Notes under the pieces: model-generated | Told to the model about the DNA's origin: nothing | Seen by the model: the letters and a program-made list of their open reading frames with translations, nothing else | Database searches by the model: none | From: Lysobacter auxotrophicus | GTDB lineage: Bacteria; Pseudomonadota; Gammaproteobacteria; Xanthomonadales; Xanthomonadaceae | NCBI RefSeq assembly: GCF_027924565.1 | Contig: NZ_AP027041.1 | Coordinates: forward strand, 2,976,001-3,040,000 | Direction of reading: 5' to 3' | DNA: 64,000 nt | Shown: positions 29,171-37,824 of the stretch, piece after piece | How the letters are laid out: each line of letters opens with the position of its first letter | Position numbering within the stretch: the stretch's first letter is position 1 | Program-made: the position numbers and the translations under genes

Positions 29171-29876
29171 CTCAAAGATCGGGCGCACTGAGGCGGCTCT
29201 CCAGAAGCGGGTTACCAAGAAGTCTCAAGAGATCATCCGGGTCGCGAACAACCGAATCGCGGCGGAACGCCTCAAGGCCGACAAGCTTCAGCGCACCGAG
29301 CCTGCGGAAGACGATGACCGTATCTGGCCCGGCGACTACACGCTGGTCATGGTCGTCGAGGATGGCCGCAAGGTCGTCAAGCCGATGCGCTACCAGTGCC
29401 GCCTGCCCGGCTGGACAGTCGCCGACGAGAAGGCCAAGCCCGGCACCTATAACGCCCGCAGGGACAGCCTGCGGAGCGTCTGGAAGCGCCTCTATGGCTA
29501 CAACCACGGGATCATGGTCGCGACGCACTTCTACGAGAGTGTGGCTCGCCACGACTACGAGCAGCGCGCACTGACCGATGGGGAGCGTCCGAAGAGCATG
29601 GAGCTGGAGTTCACCCCGCAGACGGGCGAGCCGCTCTACATTCCGGTGCTCTGGTACGCGTGGACGGACGGCGTCGAGGAGCTACTGTCTTGCGCTGCGA
29701 TCACGGACAATCCAGAGCCTGAGGTCGCGATGACGGGCCATGATCGGACCATCATCAACATCAAGCCGGAGCATGTGGATGCCTGGCTCAGCTCCGACCC
29801 GAAGAATCTCGCCGTTATGGACGAGATCCTTGAGGACAAGCAGCATCCCTACTACGAACATCGCTCGACCGGCTGA
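29136..29876 (+). pseudogene. N-terminally truncated SRAP (HMCES/YedK)-family gene
   Basis: From about 29178 the frame matches the C-terminal two thirds of an SOS-response-associated peptidase (SRAP) subfamily whose intact members begin MCYSA. Conserved parts are PMRYQCRLPGW, GTYNARRDSL, the THFYESV glutamate, AAITDNPEPE and the GHDRTIINI histidine. The first ~90 residues, including the catalytic Cys2 that cross-links abasic DNA, are missing; the frame upstream is unrelated and runs into the tRNA flank. It could be translated from ATG 29136 but would lack the catalytic cysteine. I therefore call it a remnant, though a divergent active variant cannot be excluded. Confidence 0.62.
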
Positions 29877-30022
29877 TCGAGTGTCGTATGCGCGGAAAAT
29901 GTGATTGCCTGCGCGCACCGATGGCACTGACGCCCATTCCTCCTTGACTCGGATCCTTGCCGCTACGAGGCTGGCGATGCGCGAATGCGCGCACCTTCCG
30001 TTGTACTAACAAGAGGAATGAC

Positions 30023-31099
30023 ATGGATGCTACCCGTAGAGGTTTGCTGCTCGGAGGATCGGTCGCTGGTGCTGCCCTGATAGGGTTGTCTCATCAAGCG
30101 AACGCCTCGATTTCGTCAAGCAGCACAGTGTCTTACAGCTTCGACGTAGTAGAACAGGGCGCAGACCCGAGTGGGGTCAATGACAGCACTCAGGCCTTCA
30201 AAGCAGCGATTGCACTTGCTGCGGGCACCGGAACTGGCGGAGGCGTTGTCTTAATACCTTCTGGCCGGTACTTAATCGCAGAAACTCTAATCCTCCCTAG
30301 CTACATCACGTTGCGAGGGCCTGGAACTCCGCACTCGGCGACATTGGATTTCGCAGGACAACAGACAGGTCCAGGCCTGCGCCTAACCGGCTATGGCCAT
30401 ATTGGCGTAGAAGGCCTATGCGTCGCGAACACGGCAAGCAACGGTGTAGAGATCGACGATAGCGGCTCGATCGCCTACAGGAATTTTTGTCACTTGCGGG
30501 ACGTATTGGTAGTGAACGCAGGCGGCAGCGGATTCGTCGCAAAGAACAGCTACATGTGCTCATTCGAACGCTGCTGGGCGCGAGAAGCGCGCGACTTCGG
30601 GTTCAGATTCCTAGGTTTCCACACTTCGCTGAAGCTCGACACGTGCTGGGCTGATTCGTGCGGTCAGACGGGCTTCTCGCTCAATAGCGTGGTGTACTCG
30701 ACGATCAATAACTGCGGCGCCGACTCCAACAATGGGTACGGGTATTTTCTGTCCAACTGCCAAGGTGTAGCGCTTACCGGCTGCGGTGCCGAGAGCAACT
30801 TCTACTCATCAGTGGGCATGGCAGCTAGTGCGGCCTGGGCTGCGACCGCAGTGGCTTCAGAGCCACACCTGAAAGGCATCACGATTACAAGCTTCTTTTC
30901 CCTGCTCGGAAATACAGGTGGCGGCCCAGCCTACGGCACCTTCCTGAGCATCTTTGCCCAAGACGGGAAGAAGATTGAAGGGTCAAGTCTGAATCATCAC
31001 ACCTTCAGCGACATAAGAGGGATTGCTGAGGTCAAGAAGTCAGGGGCGGCAAGCGACCTGGATTTCCCTGTATATCAAGGCTCACGTTTGGTTGGCTGA
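30023..31099 (+). CDS. Tat-exported right-handed beta-helix (pectate-lyase-3-like) protein
   Basis: This 358-residue protein starts with a Tat signal (TRRGLLLGGSVAGAALIGL) and then shows the pectate-lyase-3 superfamily opening: YSFDVVEQGADPSGVNDSTQAFKAAI, as in polysaccharide lyases and phage tailspikes. A right-handed beta-helix with Asn/Cys ladders follows (to about residue 300). It would act on a polysaccharide outside the cytoplasm, but which one is unknown. AAGAGG stands before the ATG at 30023. Base composition is less GC-rich than the core genes, consistent with acquired DNA. A second protein of this fold is at 58442-59716. Confidence 0.85.
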   Translation: MDATRRGLLLGGSVAGAALIGLSHQANASISSSSTVSYSFDVVEQGADPSGVNDSTQAFKAAIALAAGTGTGGGVVLIPSGRYLIAETLILPSYITLRGPGTPHSATLDFAGQQTGPGLRLTGYGHIGVEGLCVANTASNGVEIDDSGSIAYRNFCHLRDVLVVNAGGSGFVAKNSYMCSFERCWAREARDFGFRFLGFHTSLKLDTCWADSCGQTGFSLNSVVYSTINNCGADSNNGYGYFLSNCQGVALTGCGAESNFYSSVGMAASAAWAATAVASEPHLKGITITSFFSLLGNTGGGPAYGTFLSIFAQDGKKIEGSSLNHHTFSDIRGIAEVKKSGAASDLDFPVYQGSRLVG

Positions 31100-31466
31100 T
31101 TCGCCTACTGCACTGATCGGTGAGGGGAGCATTCTCATCGATCAGTGTTGCCGATGCTCTCTCGGCACATATCCGTGATCCCGACATCTGGGAACCGCGC
31201 CTTCAGGTCGTCCGCGCAGAGTCGGAGCTGATGGAGGCAGAGCTCGATCTCTGGCCACGGGAATTTGGTCGTCATCTGTGGCTCCTGGTCAGCGACGCGA
31301 GCGGCGCCTGCGGGGATGGGTGGTGGAGATCGTCTGCCCCCTGCTCACCATCAGGTGGGCGAACGGATCTCCTATGTCCCTGACGGTCTCGCGAATGCGC
31401 GCCTCCCACTTCACTGCCCAGCTGCCGCGGCGAGCCCGTATCTGACGCAGACAACTGGTTCGAAGA

Positions 31467-31503
31467 CTTCGACCTAGCGATCATCCGCTGAGCTACGCCG
31501 CCC
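31467..31503 (-). other. tRNA-like 5' half fragment
   Basis: On the minus strand the sequence GGGCGGCGTAGCTCAGCGG followed by GATCGC looks like the acceptor and D-arm start of a tRNA. The rest does not form a canonical anticodon and T arm; it gives an imperfect GGTCGAAG/CTTCGACC hairpin instead. It may be a decayed tRNA or attachment-site remnant. The 31100-31913 interval holds this, the poly-G tract and no gene that I can support. Confidence 0.3.
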
Positions 31504-31594
31504 AATCGTAATTTGGTAGCCATCCTGTGTCGCGGATGGCGCCCTCCGAATTGATACTGGTCATTGCCGGGGCCAGCACCGGTAGCGTTTGGCC

Positions 31595-31609
31595 GGGGGG
31601 GGGGGGGGG
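31595..31609 (+). repeat. 15-G homopolymer tract
   Basis: Fifteen consecutive G residues follow GGCC. No convincing gene or promoter adjoins it. Such tracts are hypermutable and are also frequent places of sequencing error. Confidence 0.8.
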
Positions 31610-31913
31610 CGAAGTGCTCCCTATATAGGACAGCGGGAAGGTGGCAATCCGTCCCGCTTTCCGAGCAGCCTGGCGCTGTCTAGTTAGTTTCGGAAAGTAC
31701 GCCTAGTGCTTGATGCCGCTGCACTTCCCGTCAGCCTTCCGGGCATTGAAGACACCGAGCACAAGCTCCCTAGTCAGAAGGAGCGTTCTACGGGCCTATG
31801 GAAGGCGCAAGTCATTCGATGAAACAACTCCGGTTTCGAGGCGCGAACGGTCGCGTCGGGGCTTTTCTAAGTCCCTATCGCAGATTGTAGCCTCGCGAAT
31901 CCTTGAGCACCGC

Positions 31914-32363
31914 CTAATCAACACTCCTCGCGATGAATTGCACATCTGAACCAAGTGGGATGCAGGACACAGCTTTGATCTGGCCAATCTCATGGGCAAC
32001 GGGGACCTCACTCTCAACCCTCCACATCCAGTCATCATCTTCAAGATCATCTCCCGACAACTTGAGGACTATCGACGATCTCCCAACATGCACAGTGCAT
32101 GTTCCATCGGACTGCAGCGTGACACCTTCGACTGTCAGACCAATAAGCTCATAGAGTTCGGCCAGCAGAGTAGCCCTCGCCGACGGGGGCACGTCACATG
32201 CAGCCGCTGAGTTGGCTCGAACACCCGTTGCTACGCTTGCATCACATGTGAACTCAATATCGACATAGCTAGCCGCACCAGAAATGAGTTTGTCGGTTAA
32301 GAACCTCAGTCTGGCCTCAATGCTGAATGCGCTAAGCTGATCGAGGGATGCGCCGACCAACAT
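31914..32363 (-). CDS. hypothetical protein of the variable region
   Basis: I do not recognise this 149-residue protein. It is acidic and compositionally balanced, with ordered-looking segments (SIEARLRFLTDKLI, YELIGLTVEGVTLQSDGTCTVHVG, DDWMWRVESEVP) and no signal or membrane helix. Upstream in the same frame a TTG at 32372 is also possible; neither start has a strong ribosome site. It stands alone in decayed DNA between a tRNA-like fragment and broken HTH genes. Size, charge and setting resemble small immunity or cargo proteins of integrated elements, but that is only a comparison. Confidence 0.5.
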   Translation of the reverse strand: MLVGASLDQLSAFSIEARLRFLTDKLISGAASYVDIEFTCDASVATGVRANSAAACDVPPSARATLLAELYELIGLTVEGVTLQSDGTCTVHVGRSSIVLKLSGDDLEDDDWMWRVESEVPVAHEIGQIKAVSCIPLGSDVQFIARSVD

Positions 32364-32669
32364 TTGGCTCAACGCGGATTCCGCGACGGTGGAAGGTAGC
32401 GAGATGGCTTTCGAATTAGCTCCATCACTTTTTCTCTCGGAAGTAGATGTGGCTTCCCGCGCGTTGCTGGGCTTTCGGGATGTTACCGAAGTTCTTTCCG
32501 TCCGCAGGATTGACCGGTTGCTTGGTGCCCTGTCTGTTCGTCACAAGGGATGGTGCGGCCCGCCGTCCATGACGCGAACATCCATCTTCTTATCCGCAAC
32601 ATTATGCAAGCCCCCCCCTCAGTTCCTGCTTCATTACTGATCTTCGTCCCGGGGAAGCCCGCCTTTTCA

Positions 32670-32962
32670 AGATTCTCACGAGCTTCTGCAGGCGATCGAC
32701 CTACTGGCACACCGGCGACACTGCACGCCCAATGCGTAACGCTACGCGTACCGCAAGCGCGACGACGCCAGTCCTGGAGCGTGCGCGGACAGATGCCAAG
32801 GCGGGCCGCTGCCTCGCGTTCCGACAGAGGGCGAGCGGGATTGTTCGTGCGCGAGTCCATGCGCTCCACGGTAGCCAGGGCTTGGCCCGAACCTGCCCCG
32901 TAACCGACGCGGATATCGGCTCGGTTGGCGGTCAAACCGAGATTGAGGACGGAGGCGGTCAC
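32670..32962 (-). pseudogene. decayed HTH/excisionase-like gene (second of pair)
   Basis: The GTG start at 32962 overlaps the preceding gene's stop as GTGA. The frame contains LSEREAAARLGICPRTLQDWRRR, a MerR/AlpA-like winged HTH of excisionase-type proteins. After that the homologous reading LRIGRAV and VDRLQKLVRI continues in other frames with an in-frame stop between them, so the gene is broken by at least one frameshift and a nonsense change. It would have regulated excision or gene expression of an integrated element. Confidence 0.55.
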
Positions 32963-33158
32963 TTACCACCCCCTTCCAGCCCGGCCAGTTTCCCGGGTAG
33001 CGCGCCAAAGCTGTCCACCAGGAGTAGCGCTTCGCACCGATTTTGAACGTCTCAAGGTGACCACTGGCCACCAGTTCATACGCCACAGACCGGCTGATGC
33101 CGTGCTTGGCGCACTCTTCAACAAGGGGCCCGAGGGCCGGTTCCGATCGCGTTACCAC
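32959..33158 (-). pseudogene. frameshifted AlpA/excisionase-like HTH gene (first of pair)
   Basis: A GTG start at 33158 has GGAGG nine bases upstream. The first frame reads VVTRSEPALGPLVEECAKHG then ISRSVAYELVASGHLETFKIGAKR, an AlpA-type HTH with the usual following beta hairpin. After KR the natural continuation LLLVDSFGALPGKLAGLEGGGK and stop lies in the next frame, so one base is missing near 33013. The total length of 200 bases agrees with a single-base deletion, real or from sequencing. The stop is coupled to the next HTH gene. Confidence 0.6.
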
Positions 33159-33527
33159 TGGGTCTTTCCTCCGGCGTCCACGCGTAACCGCCGCGTTCCT
33201 GATTTGACGAGCACGCCGGAAACACCATCCCCACGAACGCGACCACAAGCCCTCGATGTCCGCACCAGGCGCCGAGGCAGGGAGGCTGATTCCCGCTCGC
33301 GTTTCACTTCACGGGGCACATTCGTTTCGTGATTGAAGTCACTCCCACGCGCCACGTTGGTCGGCACTGTGGCCATGGGGAGCACGCTCTATTGTTGACG
33401 CACGGGCGCTCGGTGCCGCGTGCCCTCGTTCTTCGTAGACAAGGATTCACAACGGAGGTGAACCACTACACGCTGATTCGCGCCAAGGGAACTTTTGACC
33501 GCAGTTGTCAAACCATAAGGACATCCA

Positions 33528-35087
33528 ATGCGTTACAGAATCGCTCTTCTGCTACTCGCGTCGCTCTTCAGCCTACCTGCGGCGGCACTGCCGAAGTACT
33601 TCGGCTACTTTGCCAACAACACTATTCCGCCGGACATGTCGTTCCAGCCGGAAAACCAGGATCATACAAACGTCACGGTGGTCTATACCGGTGGCGACGG
33701 CATCGATTGGGATCCAATCATTCTCAGGGAAGTTGGCCTAGCCAAATCGTATGGCAACAAGGCGGTGGTAATGGTCACATCGCATTTGTTTACCACCGGC
33801 AATCCGCATGGGGCGGACCCCAATGCAGCAGCAAACTTCGGCGCGCTCGTCGACAAGCTGGTCGCGGCCGGATATCTGGTTCCTGGGAACCCGGAAGCAA
33901 GCGCAGTTGCGGCGTTCTATCCGGTTGATGAGCCCGAATACCAAAAGGGTCTGGTCGATATCGGGGGCGCGCCGCATCCGGCCCTTGCCAATGCCGTCAA
34001 TGTCATCAAATCAAATCCGGCAACCTGGAACTTCCCTGTCGCCGTAGTCGTCAGTCAACACTACGATCCCGTGATACAGGGCATGCGGTTGTTCGACTGG
34101 GCCGGTATGGACGACTACAAGAGCTGCAGTTTCCCTACCATGTTTTGCCCATACTCGTACGCTGGAACGTTCGCGGCGTTTTCTGCGAAGCTCCGCCCCG
34201 AGCAGCGAACAATCCTTGTTCCGCAGGCTGCAACGGGTGGCGATCTGGATGAGGTCGAGCACGATCCGTACCAGACCTACGAAATGGCGATAGCGGACTC
34301 CCGCGTCATCATGCTGATGCCGTTCCTGTGGGCCGGCAATCCGGCCTCGGGGATGACGGGGGTGCGCGATACGCCCGCACTGCGCTCTGCGTACCGACCG
34401 ATTGGCTTCCAGATCAAGTATGGCCTGTACTCGCAGTACCTTGGCGCCTCCTTAGACGGTGCAATGGTTGCCGGCCAGTACTACAACGTGGTGGCGTGGT
34501 TCCGGAATATCAGCGAGAAAACCTGGCGCGCTGGCACCAACATCAGCTTGGGATCGCAAAACCCTGGCGACAACATGACGTGGGGCCTGCACCGGGTTCC
34601 GTTGCCGCATGACGTCGGTCCCGGACAGGACGTTGGATTCAACTTCACGGTGCGCGCACCGTCGGCGTCCGGTACGTACAAGATGCAGTGGCAGATGGTT
34701 GCCGACGGCATGTCGTGGTTTGGCGCAAAGACGCCGGATTGGTCGATCGCCGTCGTACCGCCGGCAACCGGATCGATCAGCGCGAACCGCAATCCCTGCA
34801 CGATTCCTTACGGCGGCAGCACCTGCACCACGACGCTGAGCTGGAACTCCAATCGTGCCGATGCCGAGGTATGGGCATCGAACCTCGACGGCAGTAGCCC
34901 GGTGTTGTTCGCGCGTGCACAGAACGGATCCCAGTCGGCGACATGGATTAATACCAACGGCACACGCTTCACGCTCAAATCCGGCGGCGCGGCGATCACG
35001 GCCATCAACGTTTCCGGCGTACAGACGACCCAGCCGCCGGAAGAGCCGCCGCCGCATTGCTCCACGCCAAAATGTATCGAGCCGTAA
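33528..35087 (+). CDS. secreted modular protein: TIM-barrel-like hydrolase with Ig-like domains
   Basis: This 519-residue protein has a signal peptide (about 1-20). Residues 21-300 look like a TIM-barrel glycosidase-type domain: YFGYFANN near the start, AFYPVDEPE with candidate catalytic acids, FDWAGMDDYK, and ILVPQAA at strand ends. Residues about 305-415 resemble an NBR1/Ig-like domain (AWFRNISEKTWRAGTNISLG, FNFTVRAPSASGTYKMQWQM). The last 95 residues form a small disulfide-containing beta domain (NPCTIPYGGSTCTTTLSW) seen in other exported proteins of this group. The enzyme activity is not known. It stands alone, with AAGG before the ATG and a 12-bp hairpin after it. Confidence 0.8.
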   Translation: MRYRIALLLLASLFSLPAAALPKYFGYFANNTIPPDMSFQPENQDHTNVTVVYTGGDGIDWDPIILREVGLAKSYGNKAVVMVTSHLFTTGNPHGADPNAAANFGALVDKLVAAGYLVPGNPEASAVAAFYPVDEPEYQKGLVDIGGAPHPALANAVNVIKSNPATWNFPVAVVVSQHYDPVIQGMRLFDWAGMDDYKSCSFPTMFCPYSYAGTFAAFSAKLRPEQRTILVPQAATGGDLDEVEHDPYQTYEMAIADSRVIMLMPFLWAGNPASGMTGVRDTPALRSAYRPIGFQIKYGLYSQYLGASLDGAMVAGQYYNVVAWFRNISEKTWRAGTNISLGSQNPGDNMTWGLHRVPLPHDVGPGQDVGFNFTVRAPSASGTYKMQWQMVADGMSWFGAKTPDWSIAVVPPATGSISANRNPCTIPYGGSTCTTTLSWNSNRADAEVWASNLDGSSPVLFARAQNGSQSATWINTNGTRFTLKSGGAAITAINVSGVQTTQPPEEPPPHCSTPKCIEP

Positions 35088-35112
35088 CCTAACGGACTCA
35101 AGAGGCATGACC

Positions 35113-35140
35113 GAGGCCGGGCGGCGTTCCGCCCGGCCTC
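35113..35140 (+). terminator. hairpin after the secreted modular protein gene
   Basis: A perfect 12-bp stem (GAGGCCGGGCGG with its complement) and a four-base loop lie 26 bases after the stop codon. No T run follows. The rest of 35088-35388 shows no gene. Confidence 0.6.
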
Positions 35141-35388
35141 GTAACAAGGCGTCATGGGGCATTGACCTCTGTCGACCCTCGGGCATGGGGTTGGCCGCGT
35201 GCGCTACGTGCGGAAGGAGACCTGGTCCGCCTACGTAAGGTTCGAAGTGGAAGCCGTCAGGAGGCGTGGCGCCATCTTACCGGCGCTCCTCGCACGGACT
35301 CAGACCGCTGGCCACCGGACCGTCTGGCGTCCCGTGATCAACTAGTAAGAGTCGTTACCGAGCCTACCTTCGCGCGAAGTGGCCAGCA

Positions 35389-36276
35389 TTAGCTGGTAGC
35401 CGCACGCTCCTCGTCGGCATGTTCTTCTGCAATTGCACGGATGTAGCTCTCAAGACTGATCTTGCCGCGGATCGGGTCCGTGCCTTGATCGAAACCGCCA
35501 TCCATCGATACCTCTGTCATACGAGCGTAAGAATCAGCGGCCGGTTTGGAAAAGCCCATTGACTGGAACGCCTCCTTCCACTGAGCACGCGGCGTAACCA
35601 TGAGCTCGACTGGACGATTCAGTGCTTTCGCAAACGCCTCTGCCACCTCGTTAGAGCTGTAGGCACGCGGGCCTTCCACATACCGAACGCCGACGTCATC
35701 AACGCCGGACATCAATCTATCGGCGGCGGCCCGCCCGAGATCGACCGGCGCAACCATTGGGATCGGCAAATCGGCGGGAAACATGGTCGAAAGCCTGCCC
35801 GTCGCACGGACACTGCTTAGTTGACTGTCCCAATTACTCATGTAGTACGCGCCACGGTTGATGGCAGCTGGGATCGATTGGCGACGCAGTCCTTCTTCAA
35901 GTTCCCACAGCACGTTCAAATCACCGATCCGATCGCCCGGCTGTGCCCCACCGGTAGAGATGGCCACCACCTTTTCGAGGGCGATGCCGCGCAGTGCTTC
36001 CAGAATTCGCTGCACCGTCAGCCTTTCGACAACATCGGTGTCGGCGCGAATGTCAGCGGGCGGGTTGAGCAACAAAGCACGCTTGCCTCGCTCCAATGCA
36101 GCGCGCAACGAGGGCACATCATTGACATCCGCCTCCATGACTTCGGCGCCCTTCGACTGGAACGCTCGTGCGTGGCTAGCGTTCCTTGTCACGACGAGAA
36201 CCCGCTCGCCTTCAGCAAGCAAGGCCTCTGCTGTAGCGGAACCAACGTGTCCGGTACCTCCCAAAATCACGTGCAT
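35389..36276 (-). CDS. NmrA-like NAD(P)-binding protein
   Basis: This 295-residue protein has the NmrA/HSCARG-type SDR layout: an N-terminal dinucleotide site MHVILGGTGHVGSATAEALL with a following VVTRNASHARAF, and no catalytic YxxxK. Family members sense NAD(P)H or act on small quinones and aldehydes; the exact role here is open. The ATG at 36276 has AGGGAG six bases upstream and is preferred to in-frame ATGs 6 and 12 codons earlier. It is divergent from a dihydrofolate-reductase-like gene with a perfect palindrome between them, so one regulator probably controls both. Confidence 0.87.
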   Translation of the reverse strand: MHVILGGTGHVGSATAEALLAEGERVLVVTRNASHARAFQSKGAEVMEADVNDVPSLRAALERGKRALLLNPPADIRADTDVVERLTVQRILEALRGIALEKVVAISTGGAQPGDRIGDLNVLWELEEGLRRQSIPAAINRGAYYMSNWDSQLSSVRATGRLSTMFPADLPIPMVAPVDLGRAAADRLMSGVDDVGVRYVEGPRAYSSNEVAEAFAKALNRPVELMVTPRAQWKEAFQSMGFSKPAADSYARMTEVSMDGGFDQGTDPIRGKISLESYIRAIAEEHADEERAATS

Positions 36277-36406
36277 TTTGTTCTCCCTAACCATGCCGGA
36301 CCGGTAGGGCACACATGATGCATAGCGAGCATGGCCGCCCCGTGAAGTCGAGCATCAGGCTGTGTCTGCCGGCCGAACAATTGCTATCGGCCATGAGCGG
36401 GCGTCA

Positions 36407-36423
36407 GTCTCACACTGTGAGAC
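36407..36423. promoter_or_regulatory. perfect 17-bp palindromic operator GTCTCACA-C-TGTGAGAC
   Basis: The arms GTCTCACA (36407-36414) and TGTGAGAC (36416-36423) are exact reverse complements around a central C. It lies 131 bases upstream of the NmrA-like start and 45 bases upstream of the dihydrofolate-reductase-like start. Such sites bind dimeric regulators of the TetR, MarR or HxlR kind. No regulator gene is adjacent. Confidence 0.7.
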
Positions 36424-36467
36424 GGCGAGTTCTTAGCGTCCCACTCTTTCTCAAGGAGGACGCTGCT

Positions 36468-37028
36468 TTGAAGACGCAGTACTACACGTCGTCCAGCCTC
36501 GATGGCTTTCTGGCCACTGAAGACGATTCACTGGAATGGTTGTTTCCGCTTGGCGACATCAGCCAGACCAGCTATCCGTCCTTCATCGAGCGCGTCGGCG
36601 CGATCGCGATGGGATCGTCGACCTACGAATGGATTCTGCGCAATGCAGCCACCGTCGCCGAACAGACCGGAACGGCGTGGCCATATACTCAACCGACCTG
36701 GGTGTTCACCAGTCGCAAGTTGCCCACAATCGAGGGCGCCGACGTAACGTTCGCCAACGGCGACGTGCGCGCGGCTTACTTTCAGATGCTCGCGGCTGCC
36801 AACGGCAAGAATGTGTGGATCATGGGCGGCGGCGGCCTCGCCGCGCAGTTCCATGACGCCGGATTGCTGGACGAGATCACGGTGCAAATCGGCTCCGCTA
36901 CGCTTGGATCCGGGAAGCCGCTGTTCCCGCGACGGCTCCTCAGCCCCGGCCTTGCCCTGATCTCGGCAACGCGGTTCGGCTCCGGGTTTGCAGAGCTGAC
37001 CTACAACGTTATGAAGGATAGCCACTAA
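36468..37028 (+). CDS. dihydrofolate reductase/RibD C-terminal-domain family protein
   Basis: This 186-residue protein begins (TTG) KTQYYTSSSLDGFLATEDDSLEW, the hallmark of the RibD C-terminal/DHFR-like family, followed by GAIAMGSSTYEW, WVFTSRKLP and a C-terminal NVWIMGGGGLAAQFHDAGLLDEI. Such proteins bind NADPH and reduce small molecules; true DHFR activity is unlikely. The TTG start at 36468 is chosen because AAGGAGG stands eight bases upstream and the frame before it carries no family sequence. It is paired divergently with the NmrA-like gene. After it, 37029-37626 contains no gene I can support. Confidence 0.85.
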   Translation: MKTQYYTSSSLDGFLATEDDSLEWLFPLGDISQTSYPSFIERVGAIAMGSSTYEWILRNAATVAEQTGTAWPYTQPTWVFTSRKLPTIEGADVTFANGDVRAAYFQMLAAANGKNVWIMGGGGLAAQFHDAGLLDEITVQIGSATLGSGKPLFPRRLLSPGLALISATRFGSGFAELTYNVMKDSH

Positions 37029-37626
37029 CCTGATTCGCGAATGCGGGGAACGAGACCCATCGCCAGCAGCTAGTCCAATGGGGTCTGGTTGGCGCTGGTT
37101 GGCTCTTCGAGATCGCGCTGCCGTTGCCCTCCCCCGCCTTCGCGATCGAGCCCATGGCCGCTACAAGCCTCTGGCTTGCGCGGGAAGCCCTCAGTTGTAG
37201 AAGGCTACGAGGACTGCGTCTTCGACCTGCCGGGCGTTGTCGGTCCGTCTCCGCTGCACGGGTCTGCTGGCCCCATCAATCAGAAGAAGTCGCATGCCGA
37301 CGCCCGACACCGCGACTTCGGATTCCGCCGCTCTCCCGGCGCCCCATCACGCAACCTTCTCTTCCGGAAGGGAAAATGCGCTTCAGGTGGGTACTCCGCC
37401 CAAAGCGGCTTGTAGGAATTTTCTTACCCCGCGAAGCGAAGTCGCCCGATGGCGTCACGGCCGGTTCAGACGGATTCTGTGGTCCGCCCCGGCAGCCCGG
37501 TCAATGCGCAAGCAAGGATGCTGCTCAGCAATGGAATCAGGCCGTCACCGTGAGCGGGTGAGCTTGCTGGGCCGGGGCGCTTCTTCTCTTCCGCACGACA
37601 TCGGACACGTGTCCAAGGGGCCCACG

Positions 37627-37824
37627 GTGGAAACGACTTACGCCAGCGGTTCCTCGCGGAACGCCTACGCTGACGGCGCGGTCGATCCCAACGCCTCCGA
37701 TTCGCACCGGGAGTACCGCCGCAAGCGCGCGCGTCGCGCCGCGCTGCGGTACGTCGTGGTCTGGAGCACCGTGGCGGCGCTGGCGCTCATCGCGCAGGTG
37801 ATTGCGCCGGCCGCGGCGACCTGA
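37627..37824 (+). CDS. small single-helix membrane protein
   Basis: This 65-residue protein starts at GTG 37627, six bases after AAGGGG. Residues 1-35 are hydrophilic and basic (REYRRKRARRAALR), then comes one membrane helix (about 40-62, VVVWSTVAALALIAQVIA). Positive charge before the helix suggests the N-terminus stays inside. I do not recognise a family. The longer upstream frame has no coding character. Real expression is likely but not certain. Confidence 0.5.
   Translation: METTYASGSSRNAYADGAVDPNASDSHREYRRKRARRAALRYVVVWSTVAALALIAQVIAPAAAT

Noticed and set aside
30023..31099. A phage tailspike inside a prophage
   Set aside because: The protein has a Tat signal for export, and no phage structural, lysis or packaging gene is near.
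28879..37100. An intact integrative element with attachment sites at tRNA-Phe
   Set aside because: I found no integrase and no second copy of the tRNA 3' end, so only a decayed remnant can be supported.
37029..37626. Several frames of 100 to 190 codons between the DHFR-like gene and the small membrane protein
   Set aside because: They overlap one another, have no ribosome sites and show no protein-like composition.
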